Below, in pieces: positions 12,870 to 21,320 of a stretch of DNA of 32,028 nt. The stretch's first letter is position 1. Every line of letters starts with the position of its first letter. A program made the position numbers and the translations under genes. Location of the stretch: IMG/VR virus record IMGVR_UViG_3300001533_000754, positions 1-32,028 of that record. One strand, 5' to 3'. This DNA is from a virus. Under the pieces are notes generated by a model. It made no database searches and had not been told where the DNA came from. It saw nothing but the letters and a program-made list of their open reading frames with translations.

Positions 12870-13107
12870 ATTCCTAAAGAACAGGAAGTTTAAATTCGAT
12901 TATGCTTATCCCGAGAAAAAGATTGCCATCGAAATAGAGGGCGGTCTATGGATCAAAGGTAGGCATAATCGTGCTTCTGGCTATATCAAAGACATGGAAA
13001 AATACAACCTCGCCGCTCTTAATGGGTGGCGAATACTTCGTTATACCCCACAGCAAACAACAAGCGAAAAGACCATAAAACAGATACAGGAAATTCTTAG
13101 TCAGTAG
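12802..13107 (+). pseudogene. Endonuclease-domain ORF without start codon
   Basis: An open frame after TAA 12799-12801 encodes PDPEAEYKF, RKFKFDYAYPEKKIAIEIEGG, GRHNRASGYIKDMEKYN and LNGWRILRYTP. It closely follows a common phage endonuclease-like family (pattern RKWRFDFAWP...VAVEIEGG...GSGFxKDMEKYN...GWRvLRyTP) with PD-(D/E)xK-type acidic residues (D in FDYAYP, E-x-E in IEIEGG). The domain is complete to its stop, but no ATG, GTG or TTG exists in frame. Either it is fused to the preceding membrane ORF by a frameshift near the A5 run at about 12828-12832, or the 5' end is lost. Nuclease activity and a role in DNA processing are inferred. Confidence 0.65.
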
Positions 13108-13300
13108 CTTCCCTCATTGCATCTTCCAATCTATCCGACAACTCCCTAAACTCTTTTAGTGCTTTATATGCCCATGACGGTATTTTTTTCTCGTTACCAC
13201 TAATGTACTCTTCGATATGAGCACCCATATTTAGCAATCTTATCATAAGAAGATAATACTCATCGAGCAATAATTTCAATTTCTTTATGTCGTTATCCAT
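13097..13300 (-). CDS. Small helical protein, minus strand, 67 aa
   Basis: MDNDIKKLKLLLDEYYLLM followed by GAHIEEYISGNEKKIP and SWAYKALKEFRELSDRLEDA: an amphipathic, acidic/basic helical protein with sensible composition, unlike the out-of-frame readings elsewhere. No plus-strand gene covers 13108-13300, which supports it. It converges on the endonuclease ORF, overlapping by 11 nt, and diverges from the late operon. It has no clear ribosome binding site. It could be a small regulator at the early/late boundary; no family is recognised. Confidence 0.55.
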   Translation of the reverse strand: MDNDIKKLKLLLDEYYLLMIRLLNMGAHIEEYISGNEKKIPSWAYKALKEFRELSDRLEDAMREATD

Positions 13301-13307
13301 AAATAAT

Positions 13308-13336
13308 TTGCTTTATGTTAAAATTATTCTTATGTT
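13308..13336 (+). promoter_or_regulatory. Candidate late-operon promoter with direct repeats
   Basis: In the 47-bp gap between the minus-strand gene and the late operon, TTGCTT (13308-13313) and TATGTT (13331-13336) are spaced 17 bp apart, a weak sigma-70-like pair. TTATGTTAA occurs at 13313-13321 and 13330-13338, so the -10 region overlaps a 17-bp-spaced direct repeat that could be an operator. Minus-strand transcription would also start in this gap. Confidence 0.4.
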
Positions 13337-13347
13337 AATATACGAAA

Positions 13348-13641
13348 ATGAAGTCAATCGGACAAATACAAGAGAAAGGACGACTTGCGGTAATAGCCGA
13401 AAATAGTCTGGAAGTACCGACACTTGAACAACAACAGCAAGTGTTAGATGCTTTATTGTACGATGGGTTATGTAAGATATACAACATCATGCAGACTGGT
13501 TCTTTCGATGAACAGATAAAATCATTTAATTCAATGATATCGCATTCAAGGCTCGTAGAACAGCGGAGAATGAATACAGCAGAAGAGGACCAGATGATAA
13601 TGGATGATCCTAACTTAGTGTTAGTAGAGCAAGATGAATAA
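13348..13641 (+). CDS. Possible small terminase subunit (by position), 97 aa
   Basis: 97 residues, helical and acidic toward the end. VPTLEQQQQVLDALLYDGL and FDEQIKSFNSMISHSRLVEQRR suggest helical packing, and the C-terminus is DDPNLVLVEQDE. It overlaps the start of TerL by 8 nt and is the first gene of the late operon, the usual place for the small terminase subunit, which recognises DNA for packaging. I see no convincing HTH and it is short for TerS, so the assignment rests on position only. Confidence 0.55.
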   Translation: MKSIGQIQEKGRLAVIAENSLEVPTLEQQQQVLDALLYDGLCKIYNIMQTGSFDEQIKSFNSMISHSRLVEQRRMNTAEEDQMIMDDPNLVLVEQDE

Positions 13642-16207
13642 AATATCAGACTATATAAGCTATGCAAGAAATCCTAAGCAGCAGAAAGCCTACCAATACG
13701 TAGGTAAGGGTAAGTTTATATTCTACGGAGGAGCGAGGGGCGGGGGTAAGCTAAGTCCTTTACATTCAAAGGTTTGCACGCCCAAGGGTTGGAAAAAAAT
13801 AGGAGAAATTAAAGTAGGAGATACTATATCTGATCCTGTTACGGGCGGAACCACGAAAGTCATTCAGATACATCCTCAGGGCAAAAAAGATATATATAAA
13901 GTAACATTTGATGATGGGGCAAGCTGTTTGGTCGGGTTAGAACATCTGTGGGCATATAAGCGACCAAACCATATAAGACCAAATACCAAAAAATCATCAG
14001 AACGAGAATATGCAGAAGAAAATCTCGGAGCAGAGATGCCACAAGATCAATGGTCGCACTATAGGATCGGGACAACAGAAGAACTTATCACTTTAGTAAG
14101 AGCAGGAGAGCGACCAAGAATACCGCTTACAAAACCAGTTATATATACAGTTAATGGAAGAACGGGCAAAGGTTTAGACCCTTATTTATGCGGATTGTTG
14201 CTTGGTGACGGGCACATAGATACTTACACAATAACAAATGAAGACAAAGAGATACGGGACTACCTGATATCGTTAGGATTTACGGAATACGGTAAGGATA
14301 GTGATAAATGCAATCAGTATCGTGCAGCGGGTGAAATACGCAAGTCCCTGCAAAACTGGGTGTATAACAATAAATTGGAGCACAGGCGGTCATGGGAAAA
14401 ATTTATACCCAAGTATGTACTTACCTCATCTTTGAAATATCGCACAGAGTTTGTACAAGGGTTGATGGACAGCGATGGCTATGTAGATGAGCGGGGTAGG
14501 TGCTATTATTGTACGACATCAGATGAATTAGCAAAAGGCGTTATAGATATTATTAGGAGTCTTGGTGGTAAAACGTATGACAGAATAAAATATCCCAAGT
14601 ACACACACAACGGAGAAAAGAAGGATGGTCGTCCTGCCCATGACATATTAATACAGCTTCCCAGGAGCAGTGCGTTGTTTAGGCTAAGCAGGAAGAAAGA
14701 TAGGTGCACTGACTCATGGAATGGCGGACACGAAATGATGCGTGCTATAGTATCAATAGAGTATCATAGCCATGAAGAAGCCCAATGTATCACTGTAAGC
14801 TCGCCCAACGGCTTATATATTACAGACGACTTTATCGTAACGCACAACAGCCATTTCGCTTTAACATCAGGCATTCTTGTTGCTATGCAGTTCCCCGGTA
14901 TCCGTGTAGTTATAATGCGTCGGCATTACAGTGAGCTAAACGAGCTGTTTATACAAAGACTCATGGAAAACTATCCAGAAGATATATTCGGATATAACTT
15001 TAGGAAACAGGATCGCACGGCGTATTTCCAAAACAAATCAAAAATTATATTTAGAGCAGCAGAAAGAGATACCGACGTACAGAAAGTACAGGGTCTGGAA
15101 TATCAATACATGATCGTGGACGAAGCCAATCAGTTTTATCCCGAACAATTAGAGATGTTGCTCGGCTCGCTGCGTAATGCAGGCATTAAAAACTTTACAT
15201 CTACATTCCTTATGACGGGAAACCCCGGTGGGTTCTCAGACGTATGGTTTAAAACACACTTCATAACGCCAGACTATAAGTACTGGACAAAGAACTCCCT
15301 AAAGAATAAACACAAATACATATTTATACCAGCCAGTGTTTACGACAATCCTTATATAGAAGAAGACTATATAGATAACCTGAAAGGCATGGGTGAAGAT
15401 CGTAAACGGGCATGGCTTGATGGTGATTGGAATGTGTTTACAGGGCAGTATTTTAGCGAGTGGAATGAAGAAAAGCACGTGGTAAAACCCTTTGAAATAC
15501 CAAAGCACTGGAGGACAGTAGGCGGGCTTGATCTTGGTTTTAGCAAGGAACATCCGACAGTATTCCTGCTTTCTGCGCAAGACCCGGATACAGGGAGGTT
15601 GTATATCACTGACGAGTACGTTGATTATGGTGTTCTCGAGCAATATGTACGAGGCATAGGCGGGATGCTTGGAGACAAAATAGACCAGGTTAGAGAGATA
15701 TATGCCGACCCTTCTATGTGGGGCGCTTCGGGCAGAGCGAAAGAAAACGAGCAGACATCAGAACAAATATTTACAGTCGGTGGGCTGCCGCTTCTTAAAG
15801 CTAACAATAAAAGGGTGGAAGGATGGCGGATATTGAAACAGTGGTTACACTGGGACAAACGAAGGCAGGTGCCCTTCTTGCAGGTTTTTGAAAACTGTCG
15901 CACATTAATAGACACGTTGCCGCTTAACAAATACAACAATCACAACATGGTCAACATAGAAGACCTCGACACAAGAGGACCTGACGATGCGGTAGATGCT
16001 TTGAGATATATAGTGGCGAGTGCTTTTGGTTACCCATTGAATTCGATACGGCATGTGGACATAGATATACCCGAACAACACTCAGGTATAGACTACGAAG
16101 CGATGTACGATACTAATTACGAGACAGAAAAGAAATATGAAGACAATGGGATAATAGAAATAAGAGGAAGACAATTTAATAGGTACCACACATTTGCGGT
16201 GTATTGA
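13634..16207 (+). CDS. terL: Terminase large subunit, interrupted by an intein
   Basis: An 857-residue precursor; without the 366-residue intein it is 491 residues, normal for TerL. The ATPase domain has Walker A GGARGGGK (32-39) completed by S406 after splicing, Walker B MIVDE (493-497) and coupling motif LMTGNP (526-531). The nuclease domain shows GGLDLGF (D633), YADPS (D692) and DDAVDALRY (D784-D788), the acidic residues of the RNase H-like fold. It powers DNA packaging through the portal and cuts concatemers. The intein splits the P-loop between Lys39 and Ser406, so packaging ATPase activity should need splicing. It overlaps the upstream gene by 8 nt and is followed 1 nt later by the portal. 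Confidence 0.95.
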   Translation: MNKISDYISYARNPKQQKAYQYVGKGKFIFYGGARGGGKLSPLHSKVCTPKGWKKIGEIKVGDTISDPVTGGTTKVIQIHPQGKKDIYKVTFDDGASCLVGLEHLWAYKRPNHIRPNTKKSSEREYAEENLGAEMPQDQWSHYRIGTTEELITLVRAGERPRIPLTKPVIYTVNGRTGKGLDPYLCGLLLGDGHIDTYTITNEDKEIRDYLISLGFTEYGKDSDKCNQYRAAGEIRKSLQNWVYNNKLEHRRSWEKFIPKYVLTSSLKYRTEFVQGLMDSDGYVDERGRCYYCTTSDELAKGVIDIIRSLGGKTYDRIKYPKYTHNGEKKDGRPAHDILIQLPRSSALFRLSRKKDRCTDSWNGGHEMMRAIVSIEYHSHEEAQCITVSSPNGLYITDDFIVTHNSHFALTSGILVAMQFPGIRVVIMRRHYSELNELFIQRLMENYPEDIFGYNFRKQDRTAYFQNKSKIIFRAAERDTDVQKVQGLEYQYMIVDEANQFYPEQLEMLLGSLRNAGIKNFTSTFLMTGNPGGFSDVWFKTHFITPDYKYWTKNSLKNKHKYIFIPASVYDNPYIEEDYIDNLKGMGEDRKRAWLDGDWNVFTGQYFSEWNEEKHVVKPFEIPKHWRTVGGLDLGFSKEHPTVFLLSAQDPDTGRLYITDEYVDYGVLEQYVRGIGGMLGDKIDQVREIYADPSMWGASGRAKENEQTSEQIFTVGGLPLLKANNKRVEGWRILKQWLHWDKRRQVPFLQVFENCRTLIDTLPLNKYNNHNMVNIEDLDTRGPDDAVDALRYIVASAFGYPLNSIRHVDIDIPEQHSGIDYEAMYDTNYETEKKYEDNGIIEIRGRQFNRYHTFAVY
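13751..14848 (+). other. TerL intein with LAGLIDADG homing endonuclease, class-3-like
   Basis: TerL residues 40-405 (366 residues). Block A begins LSPLHSKV, with Leu where standard inteins have Cys or Ser. Block B is GLEHLW (His104, Trp106). Two LAGLIDADG motifs are LCGLLLGDG (185-193) and FVQGLMDSDG (273-282). Block F is CITV (Cys385). Block G is FIVTHN, with Asn405 before Ser406. Trp at B:12, Cys at F:4 and a hydroxyl +1 residue are the marks of class 3 inteins, in which the F-block Cys replaces residue 1 as nucleophile. The +1 residue is Ser rather than Thr. The insertion point is the Walker A Lys/Ser junction of TerL. Confidence 0.93.
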
Positions 16208-16208
16208 T

Positions 16209-18269
16209 ATGGGAATGGAAATAAAAGATAAAGTGCATTATATATTAAGTGATCTTGAGTCTGTGAAAGATGTGTTTCACAGGAAGTTTAACAAGCACTT
16301 GGAAAATGTAGATTACTATGCTGGACGCCAATGGACAGAGGAAGAGGAGGAGTTGCACAGAATGCAGTTCCGCCATCCCTACGTGTTCAATGAAATACAG
16401 CACAAGGTGGATCACTTAATTGGTATGCAGACCCAAACAAGGCTGGACGTAATGGCGGTGGGTCGTGAAAAGACAGACCAGCAAGGGGCAGATATATTAA
16501 CATTGTTGATAAAATGGGCAAATCAGATAAACAATGTAGAAAAGGTAGAAACAGAGGTGTTCTTAGATGCTGCTATTGGTGGCGTTGGGGCATCTGTTGT
16601 TTACTGGGCTTATAACGATATGGCGTATGGCTTTCCCAAGATTGAGAAAGTACCTATAAATGAGCTCTATTGGGATGGTGATGCTAAAAAGCAAGACTTG
16701 TCTGATGCAAGGTGGATGGCTCGTGTGATGAATGTTTCACGTGGAACGGCAAATGAGCTATACCCCGGCTACGAAAGCACCATAAAGAAGGTGGTGGGTG
16801 GCACAGGCAGCAATGCGATAACAGGATTTATAGATCAGGAAAAAACTAAGCGTCAGGAAGACATGGCGTTGTATGGGTTCCCTAACGAGAACGAAAGCAG
16901 GGACATCATACAAATAATAGAGTACTACGAACAATATAAAAAGGGCGTATATGTAGTTCTCGACGACGTTATTGGCGACAAATATGAATTCGACGATGAA
17001 AAATATGCAATAAAATTTGCAAATGGTTTAATAAAAGGATATATTGAGGGAGACATTGATGTCTATCACGAAGATAGTTCTTTGAAAATCAAGGTGCAAT
17101 GCGTAGAGATACCAGCAATAGAGCAATCTGTGCTGGCTTCGGACATATTGTTATTTACTCAGGAAATAGACATACCGTTTTTTCCGTTCGATGTTAATTT
17201 CGCTTATCATATAGACGGAGACTACTGGGGCTTTATAGATAATCTTGTTAGCCCCCAGATAGCAGTGAATAGATTTTTCTCGATGTGGGACTATGCGGTA
17301 GGGGCATCTGCTAAAAGCCCGATAACCGTAATGGAATCTCTTTTGCCGAGAGGTAAGGATATAGAGGATGTCCGCAGAGAGATGAAGAATGTTTCACCAG
17401 TTCTGCCAGTGTTAAATCATAGTGCTATAGACTTCAAACCTAACGTACCTGTAAGACCTGAGTTGTTTCAGGGGATACAGTTTGGTATAAATAGGATGAA
17501 CGATTATGCTGGTGGCAGGAATGTGTTAGGATTTCAGGAAAATGCAGCAGAATCCGGGAAAGCCGTAATGGCAAGAGCGGAGCAGGGAGGGTTAGCTCGC
17601 CTGCCTTTGTTTGACAACCTGAGACAGTGGCGAAGAGATTTGACATACAAGATGGTATGGTGGATAAAAAACTATATGGACAAAAGACAACAGTTGAGGA
17701 TTATAGGCGGAGATAAAGATGTCCAATTTATGGAGATAGACGACGGAGTCCTCGACACAATAAGAGAATTAAAATACGATATAATAGTAGATGAGGTGGC
17801 GAGATCAGAAAGCATGAGAGAGCGCAAATTTGAACAGCTAAAACAGTTATTCAGCGTAATGCCGGGGATGCCACCAGAACTAATAACCGAGTTTATGTTA
17901 GAATATTCAGACATACCGGAGGCAGTAAAGAAAGAGCTGCTTAACAAGCTCGAACACTATAAAGATTATATAGCTAAGAAAGCTCAAATGCAGGAAGAGG
18001 AAAAAATGCAAAAGTCCGTAATGGACTCTATCAAACGCAAGGAGTTAAAGGATGCCGCTGAACGAGGCGAAGAGCTATCGGAAAAACAAGCGGAAGTAGA
18101 AAAAGAACAAGGAAAGTTTGAAAAGCAATTAAAAGAAACGGAAAAGATGAAAGAAAAATTGAGAGAAGAAAACACTCAACTGGCGAGAGAAAAGGCGATC
18201 AACGCCGCAAATACAAAGCCAGAATTACAACGTCTTATTCCGAATAATATAATGTCAACATTTATGTAG
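16209..18269 (+). CDS. Portal protein, P22 type
   Basis: 686 residues. RQWTEEEEELHRMQFRHPYV, FNEIQHKVDHLIGMQTQTR and GVGASVVYWAY follow the P22-like portal family. GDYWGFIDNLVSPQIAVNRF and a long RRDLTYKMVWWIKNYM helix fit the wing and stem. The last ~110 residues are a highly charged helix (about 585-660), as in portal barrels. The portal forms the dodecameric DNA channel at one capsid vertex and binds terminase and adaptors. I take ATG 16209, just after the TerL stop; an upstream TTG at 16194 would overlap TerL. Gene order TerL-portal-scaffold-capsid supports the call. Confidence 0.92.
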   Translation: MGMEIKDKVHYILSDLESVKDVFHRKFNKHLENVDYYAGRQWTEEEEELHRMQFRHPYVFNEIQHKVDHLIGMQTQTRLDVMAVGREKTDQQGADILTLLIKWANQINNVEKVETEVFLDAAIGGVGASVVYWAYNDMAYGFPKIEKVPINELYWDGDAKKQDLSDARWMARVMNVSRGTANELYPGYESTIKKVVGGTGSNAITGFIDQEKTKRQEDMALYGFPNENESRDIIQIIEYYEQYKKGVYVVLDDVIGDKYEFDDEKYAIKFANGLIKGYIEGDIDVYHEDSSLKIKVQCVEIPAIEQSVLASDILLFTQEIDIPFFPFDVNFAYHIDGDYWGFIDNLVSPQIAVNRFFSMWDYAVGASAKSPITVMESLLPRGKDIEDVRREMKNVSPVLPVLNHSAIDFKPNVPVRPELFQGIQFGINRMNDYAGGRNVLGFQENAAESGKAVMARAEQGGLARLPLFDNLRQWRRDLTYKMVWWIKNYMDKRQQLRIIGGDKDVQFMEIDDGVLDTIRELKYDIIVDEVARSESMRERKFEQLKQLFSVMPGMPPELITEFMLEYSDIPEAVKKELLNKLEHYKDYIAKKAQMQEEEKMQKSVMDSIKRKELKDAAERGEELSEKQAEVEKEQGKFEKQLKETEKMKEKLREENTQLAREKAINAANTKPELQRLIPNNIMSTFM

Positions 18270-18277
18270 GAGGACTT

Positions 18278-18499
18278 ATGGCTGATATATTCAGTAGCGG
18301 ACTAATGCAGTCGTTCACAGAAGAAGATCGGGAAGAGTATTTGGAAAATCAGGAAAAAGGAGAAGAGGATGTATCTGAACTCGCTGACGATGAGGATGAG
18401 CAGGAAGATGAAACAGACGAAGAACAAGATAGTGGCGATGATTCAGAAGACACGGAAGAAGACATAGAGGACGAACCTGATGAGGAAGAAGGAGTCTGA
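18278..18499 (+). CDS. Very acidic ORF, possibly N-terminal part of the scaffold protein
   Basis: 73 residues. After MADIFSSGLMQSFTEEDREE it is almost entirely Asp and Glu. It ends at TGA 18497-18499, but the +1 frame continues with the same acidic character (SDEDEDYEMTV) and a conserved helical protein. The overlap in which a frame change is possible is 18468-18499. AGGAGG precedes the ATG. Scaffolding proteins of phages often have acidic ends and lie between portal and capsid, so this is probably the N-terminal part of one protein with the next ORF, split by a frameshift, error or recoding. Confidence 0.65.
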   Translation: MADIFSSGLMQSFTEEDREEYLENQEKGEEDVSELADDEDEQEDETDEEQDSGDDSEDTEEDIEDEPDEEEGV

Positions 18500-19304
18500 C
18501 GAGGACGAAGACTATGAGATGACTGTAACGTATAAATCGGCAGAGGGCAAAGACGTAGAGAAAACGATCAAACAAAGTGATTTGCCGGAGCTGTTGAAAA
18601 AGGCAGAGTCACCTGCAGATGAAGAGTACATTGATTTTATTCGGGATGCAACACCGTTTGTAGAAAACCTAAATAAAAGCATATTGATGCAACACGTGGA
18701 CTATTATTTGTCCAGAGGATATTCCGACAAGGAAATACAACAGGGCTTATATCAGATGTGGCAAAAAACATTTGAGCAACAGCCACAAGAAGAAGAGGAC
18801 GTAGATATATACGACAAGGATACCTTTAATCGTAAGGTAGAAGAAACGGTGCAGAAAAGAATAGCACCTATTGAAAATCATTTAAAACAACAACAACAAC
18901 AGCAATACACTAACAGTATTATTGCACATAACGACAACACGTTTGCTAAGGCATTACAAAACCATGGGTATAACCCCAATGAATTATCGCAAGAGCAACG
19001 TGACGCTTTAAAAGAGGCGTTTATTACATACTACGGCAATGATAAAGGGCAGGTAGATGTAGCGAATATTAAATATCAGCAACACCAACTTAACGGGGTG
19101 GTGAAGGCAGCGTTAGTAGATCAAAAGTTTGGCAACAAGCCAGAGGAGAAAAAGACCAAAGGAAGCAGACCGGTAGTTAGGAAAAAAGTTCCTAAAATAG
19201 CACCGGGTAATGCAAGTACGAAGCGAGGTAACGCAAAGATAAAAATACCAAAGATAGATAATGTAAGCATTCAAGACAGAAGAGCAAATTGGAAGAATTT
19301 ATAA
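18480..19304 (+). CDS. Probable scaffold protein (main part)
   Basis: 274 residues, highly charged and helical: KTIKQSDLPELLKKAE, the polyglutamine-like LKQQQQQQY, NELSQEQRDALKEAF, and a basic tail (KTKGSRPVVRKKVPK and onward). An acidic or helical body with a basic C-terminus is typical of scaffolding proteins, which assemble the procapsid and leave before DNA enters. ATG 18480 has GAGG 9 nt upstream, so independent, coupled initiation inside the previous ORF is possible. It sits directly before the major capsid gene. Confidence 0.7.
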   Translation: MRKKESDEDEDYEMTVTYKSAEGKDVEKTIKQSDLPELLKKAESPADEEYIDFIRDATPFVENLNKSILMQHVDYYLSRGYSDKEIQQGLYQMWQKTFEQQPQEEEDVDIYDKDTFNRKVEETVQKRIAPIENHLKQQQQQQYTNSIIAHNDNTFAKALQNHGYNPNELSQEQRDALKEAFITYYGNDKGQVDVANIKYQQHQLNGVVKAALVDQKFGNKPEEKKTKGSRPVVRKKVPKIAPGNASTKRGNAKIKIPKIDNVSIQDRRANWKNL

Positions 19305-19319
19305 TGAAGGAGAATCAAG

Positions 19320-20612
19320 ATGGCATATAGCAGTAGGCATAGGCCAGGTACCAGAACATCCGTAACAGTTGATCCGCTTTCGCTGGTTGCTGATATTGAT
19401 GAGAAGGTGCGTAGGTTAGACCCTGAAGCAGCTCCTTTTCAAGCTATAGCTAAAGTGATAGGCAGAGGGAAGAAACCCCATAGTCATAAAGTGCAGGCAA
19501 CTCAGCTTCACTCATTTGACCACTGGGATTTTTGTAGCTCTGTTACTATGGGCGTAACCGTTGATGCGAATCTTTCGAGATTTGCGTTAATGACATTGGA
19601 TCAGAGTTCAAGACCATTAACGAACGACGTGATGTATTACGCACCACAGGATAAGTTTACTATACTTGAAACGGGACAATCAGTAATGGTTGTTTCAACA
19701 CCAAGAGCAGCTTTACAGGTAAACGGAGCAGATGCTACATTCGACACAGGGCTTACCGGCAACACGGCGTCAAGAACGTCAGACGGCACAGTGCTTGTGA
19801 TGAACGTAGAAGCAGCCCCGTTGTTAGACTTTACTACATCGGACGTAATCTATACTGGTCGTACCATTAAGGAAAGCCAGGACATAGAGGCAGAATCGCA
19901 TCAGACCGACATCCTTTATGACTACAACTTCGTAGAGCATAAAGAAGCCGTGCTGATATTTACAGAGGATCAAAAGAAATGGATTAAGACTACAGGAAAG
20001 ATGGGCGACTTTAACCTCCATCAGGAAGAGACTATTCGTAACTTCAAAAAGTCAGTTGACTATAACGCATTCTGGTCAGAGAGATCAGTGGACTTTACAG
20101 ACCCGATGAGACCACTTCGTCACATGAGGGGACTGTTCCACGCCATTCAGACCAACGTGAGTTATTATGTGCCTGCGGCAGTAACTGATTTTGAGATGCT
20201 TATGGTGAACTTCCTGCACGAGCAGGCATATCGTTACAATCCATCCGGTCAGAAGAAAAAGCTCGGCTTTGCTGGCGGTAGGTTCTTAATTAATTTCAAT
20301 GACTTTTTCAGAGAATACCGTAGAACCGGCAGCCTTGAGCTGGACGGCAAGGTAAAACTGGACTTAGATACATACGTAATTCCGGGCGGATACGCTCTTA
20401 CGATGGTTCGTAATGAGACCTTACGTCAGGATACAGACGCAGAAAATTGGTTGTTTGTCGTAGATCCCGTACAGGCAGAATGGGCTGTGGTAAAAGATTA
20501 TGAGTCAAGGCTCTGGTCTGCCCCACACGAAAGAGATGTTAAGTACATGATCGAATGGCAGGGAACTATAAGATGGCACTTAGAGCAATCACATGCACTT
20601 TTAAGAACCTAA
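19320..20612 (+). CDS. Major capsid protein (SU10/N4-like HK97 fold)
   Basis: 430 residues. Position after scaffold, length and sequence fit the major capsid family that includes phage SU10-like proteins (DUF5309): VTVDPLSLVADIDEKVRR, FQAIAKVIGRGKK, the middle KESQDIEAESHQTDILYDYNF and FVEHKEA, NYNAFW-type and RHMRGLFHAI segments, and a C-terminal RWHLEQSHALLRT. It would form the icosahedral shell. The family assignment rests on remembered pattern, so fold-level confidence is higher than exact family. GAAGGAG lies before the ATG. The window's GroES may assist its folding. Confidence 0.88.
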   Translation: MAYSSRHRPGTRTSVTVDPLSLVADIDEKVRRLDPEAAPFQAIAKVIGRGKKPHSHKVQATQLHSFDHWDFCSSVTMGVTVDANLSRFALMTLDQSSRPLTNDVMYYAPQDKFTILETGQSVMVVSTPRAALQVNGADATFDTGLTGNTASRTSDGTVLVMNVEAAPLLDFTTSDVIYTGRTIKESQDIEAESHQTDILYDYNFVEHKEAVLIFTEDQKKWIKTTGKMGDFNLHQEETIRNFKKSVDYNAFWSERSVDFTDPMRPLRHMRGLFHAIQTNVSYYVPAAVTDFEMLMVNFLHEQAYRYNPSGQKKKLGFAGGRFLINFNDFFREYRRTGSLELDGKVKLDLDTYVIPGGYALTMVRNETLRQDTDAENWLFVVDPVQAEWAVVKDYESRLWSAPHERDVKYMIEWQGTIRWHLEQSHALLRT

Positions 20613-20627
20613 TAGGAGGAATGGAAA

Positions 20628-21302
20628 ATGAGGTACATAACACCACATGCTAACTATGTTGTTAGCAAGAGAAATGGCGACCCATTGTATAAGTTCGGTC
20701 CTTCCGGGGTTCTTGTAGTGGGTAGCTTAACGACTGCGATAGGTGCAGGCAATTCAATGACACAGACATACGATAGTGACGAAGTTGGCAACAATGCCAT
20801 CAGTCTTTTCCCGACTGGTCTCGATGGTACAACTAACACTCCGCCAGTGGAGTGCTGGGGTCAGGGATCGCTCGACGGGCTTGATGCAGACGGAAGTTCA
20901 TTGACCTACGTAACCGATGGTTATAGAGGTAAATTCTTCCCGTCGCCGATCATAACCCTTACTGCATCATCTACAGACTCTGTATCCGCAACAGCGAATA
21001 TATGGTACGAGGTGCTATTAGGTAAGGTGACATACGACGGAGTAACTTACAAGAAGGGTGAAATCTTCAAAACAGATGGTGCCGAAAGGGACGCTGTTTC
21101 TGTAGGAACTTCTGCGCAGATAGCACTCACATTGCCACCGGCATTACAGAACCGTGCTATATATGATCGTGATGGCGACTTCCATAACAAGAATCTTGGA
21201 CATGGAGATGAGCCTTATGATTACTATGACTTTTCGTCAGGATATGAACCAAGGAGTAGCATAACCAACAGTGATGCTGACTTCTTTGGGTATGTTAGAT
21301 AA
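20628..21302 (+). CDS. Virion structural protein, possibly capsid decoration
   Basis: 224 residues, rich in Gly, Ser, Thr, Asp and Tyr, beta-strand-like (VLVVGSLTTAIGAGNS, SPIITLTASSTDSVSA, WYEVLLGKVTYDGVTYKKG). No family is recognised. Its place immediately after the major capsid gene, with a strong AGGAGG site, favours a decoration, cement or minor head protein. No cysteine pattern, membrane segment or enzymatic motif is visible. Confidence 0.7.
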   Translation: MRYITPHANYVVSKRNGDPLYKFGPSGVLVVGSLTTAIGAGNSMTQTYDSDEVGNNAISLFPTGLDGTTNTPPVECWGQGSLDGLDADGSSLTYVTDGYRGKFFPSPIITLTASSTDSVSATANIWYEVLLGKVTYDGVTYKKGEIFKTDGAERDAVSVGTSAQIALTLPPALQNRAIYDRDGDFHNKNLGHGDEPYDYYDFSSGYEPRSSITNSDADFFGYVR

Positions 21303-21320
21303 TAAATAAAGGGCATTAAC

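Noticed and set aside
13634-16207. Group I intron or gene split instead of an intein
   Set aside because: The frame stays open throughout and the insert has intein blocks A, B, F and G with terminal His-Asn and two LAGLIDADG motifs.
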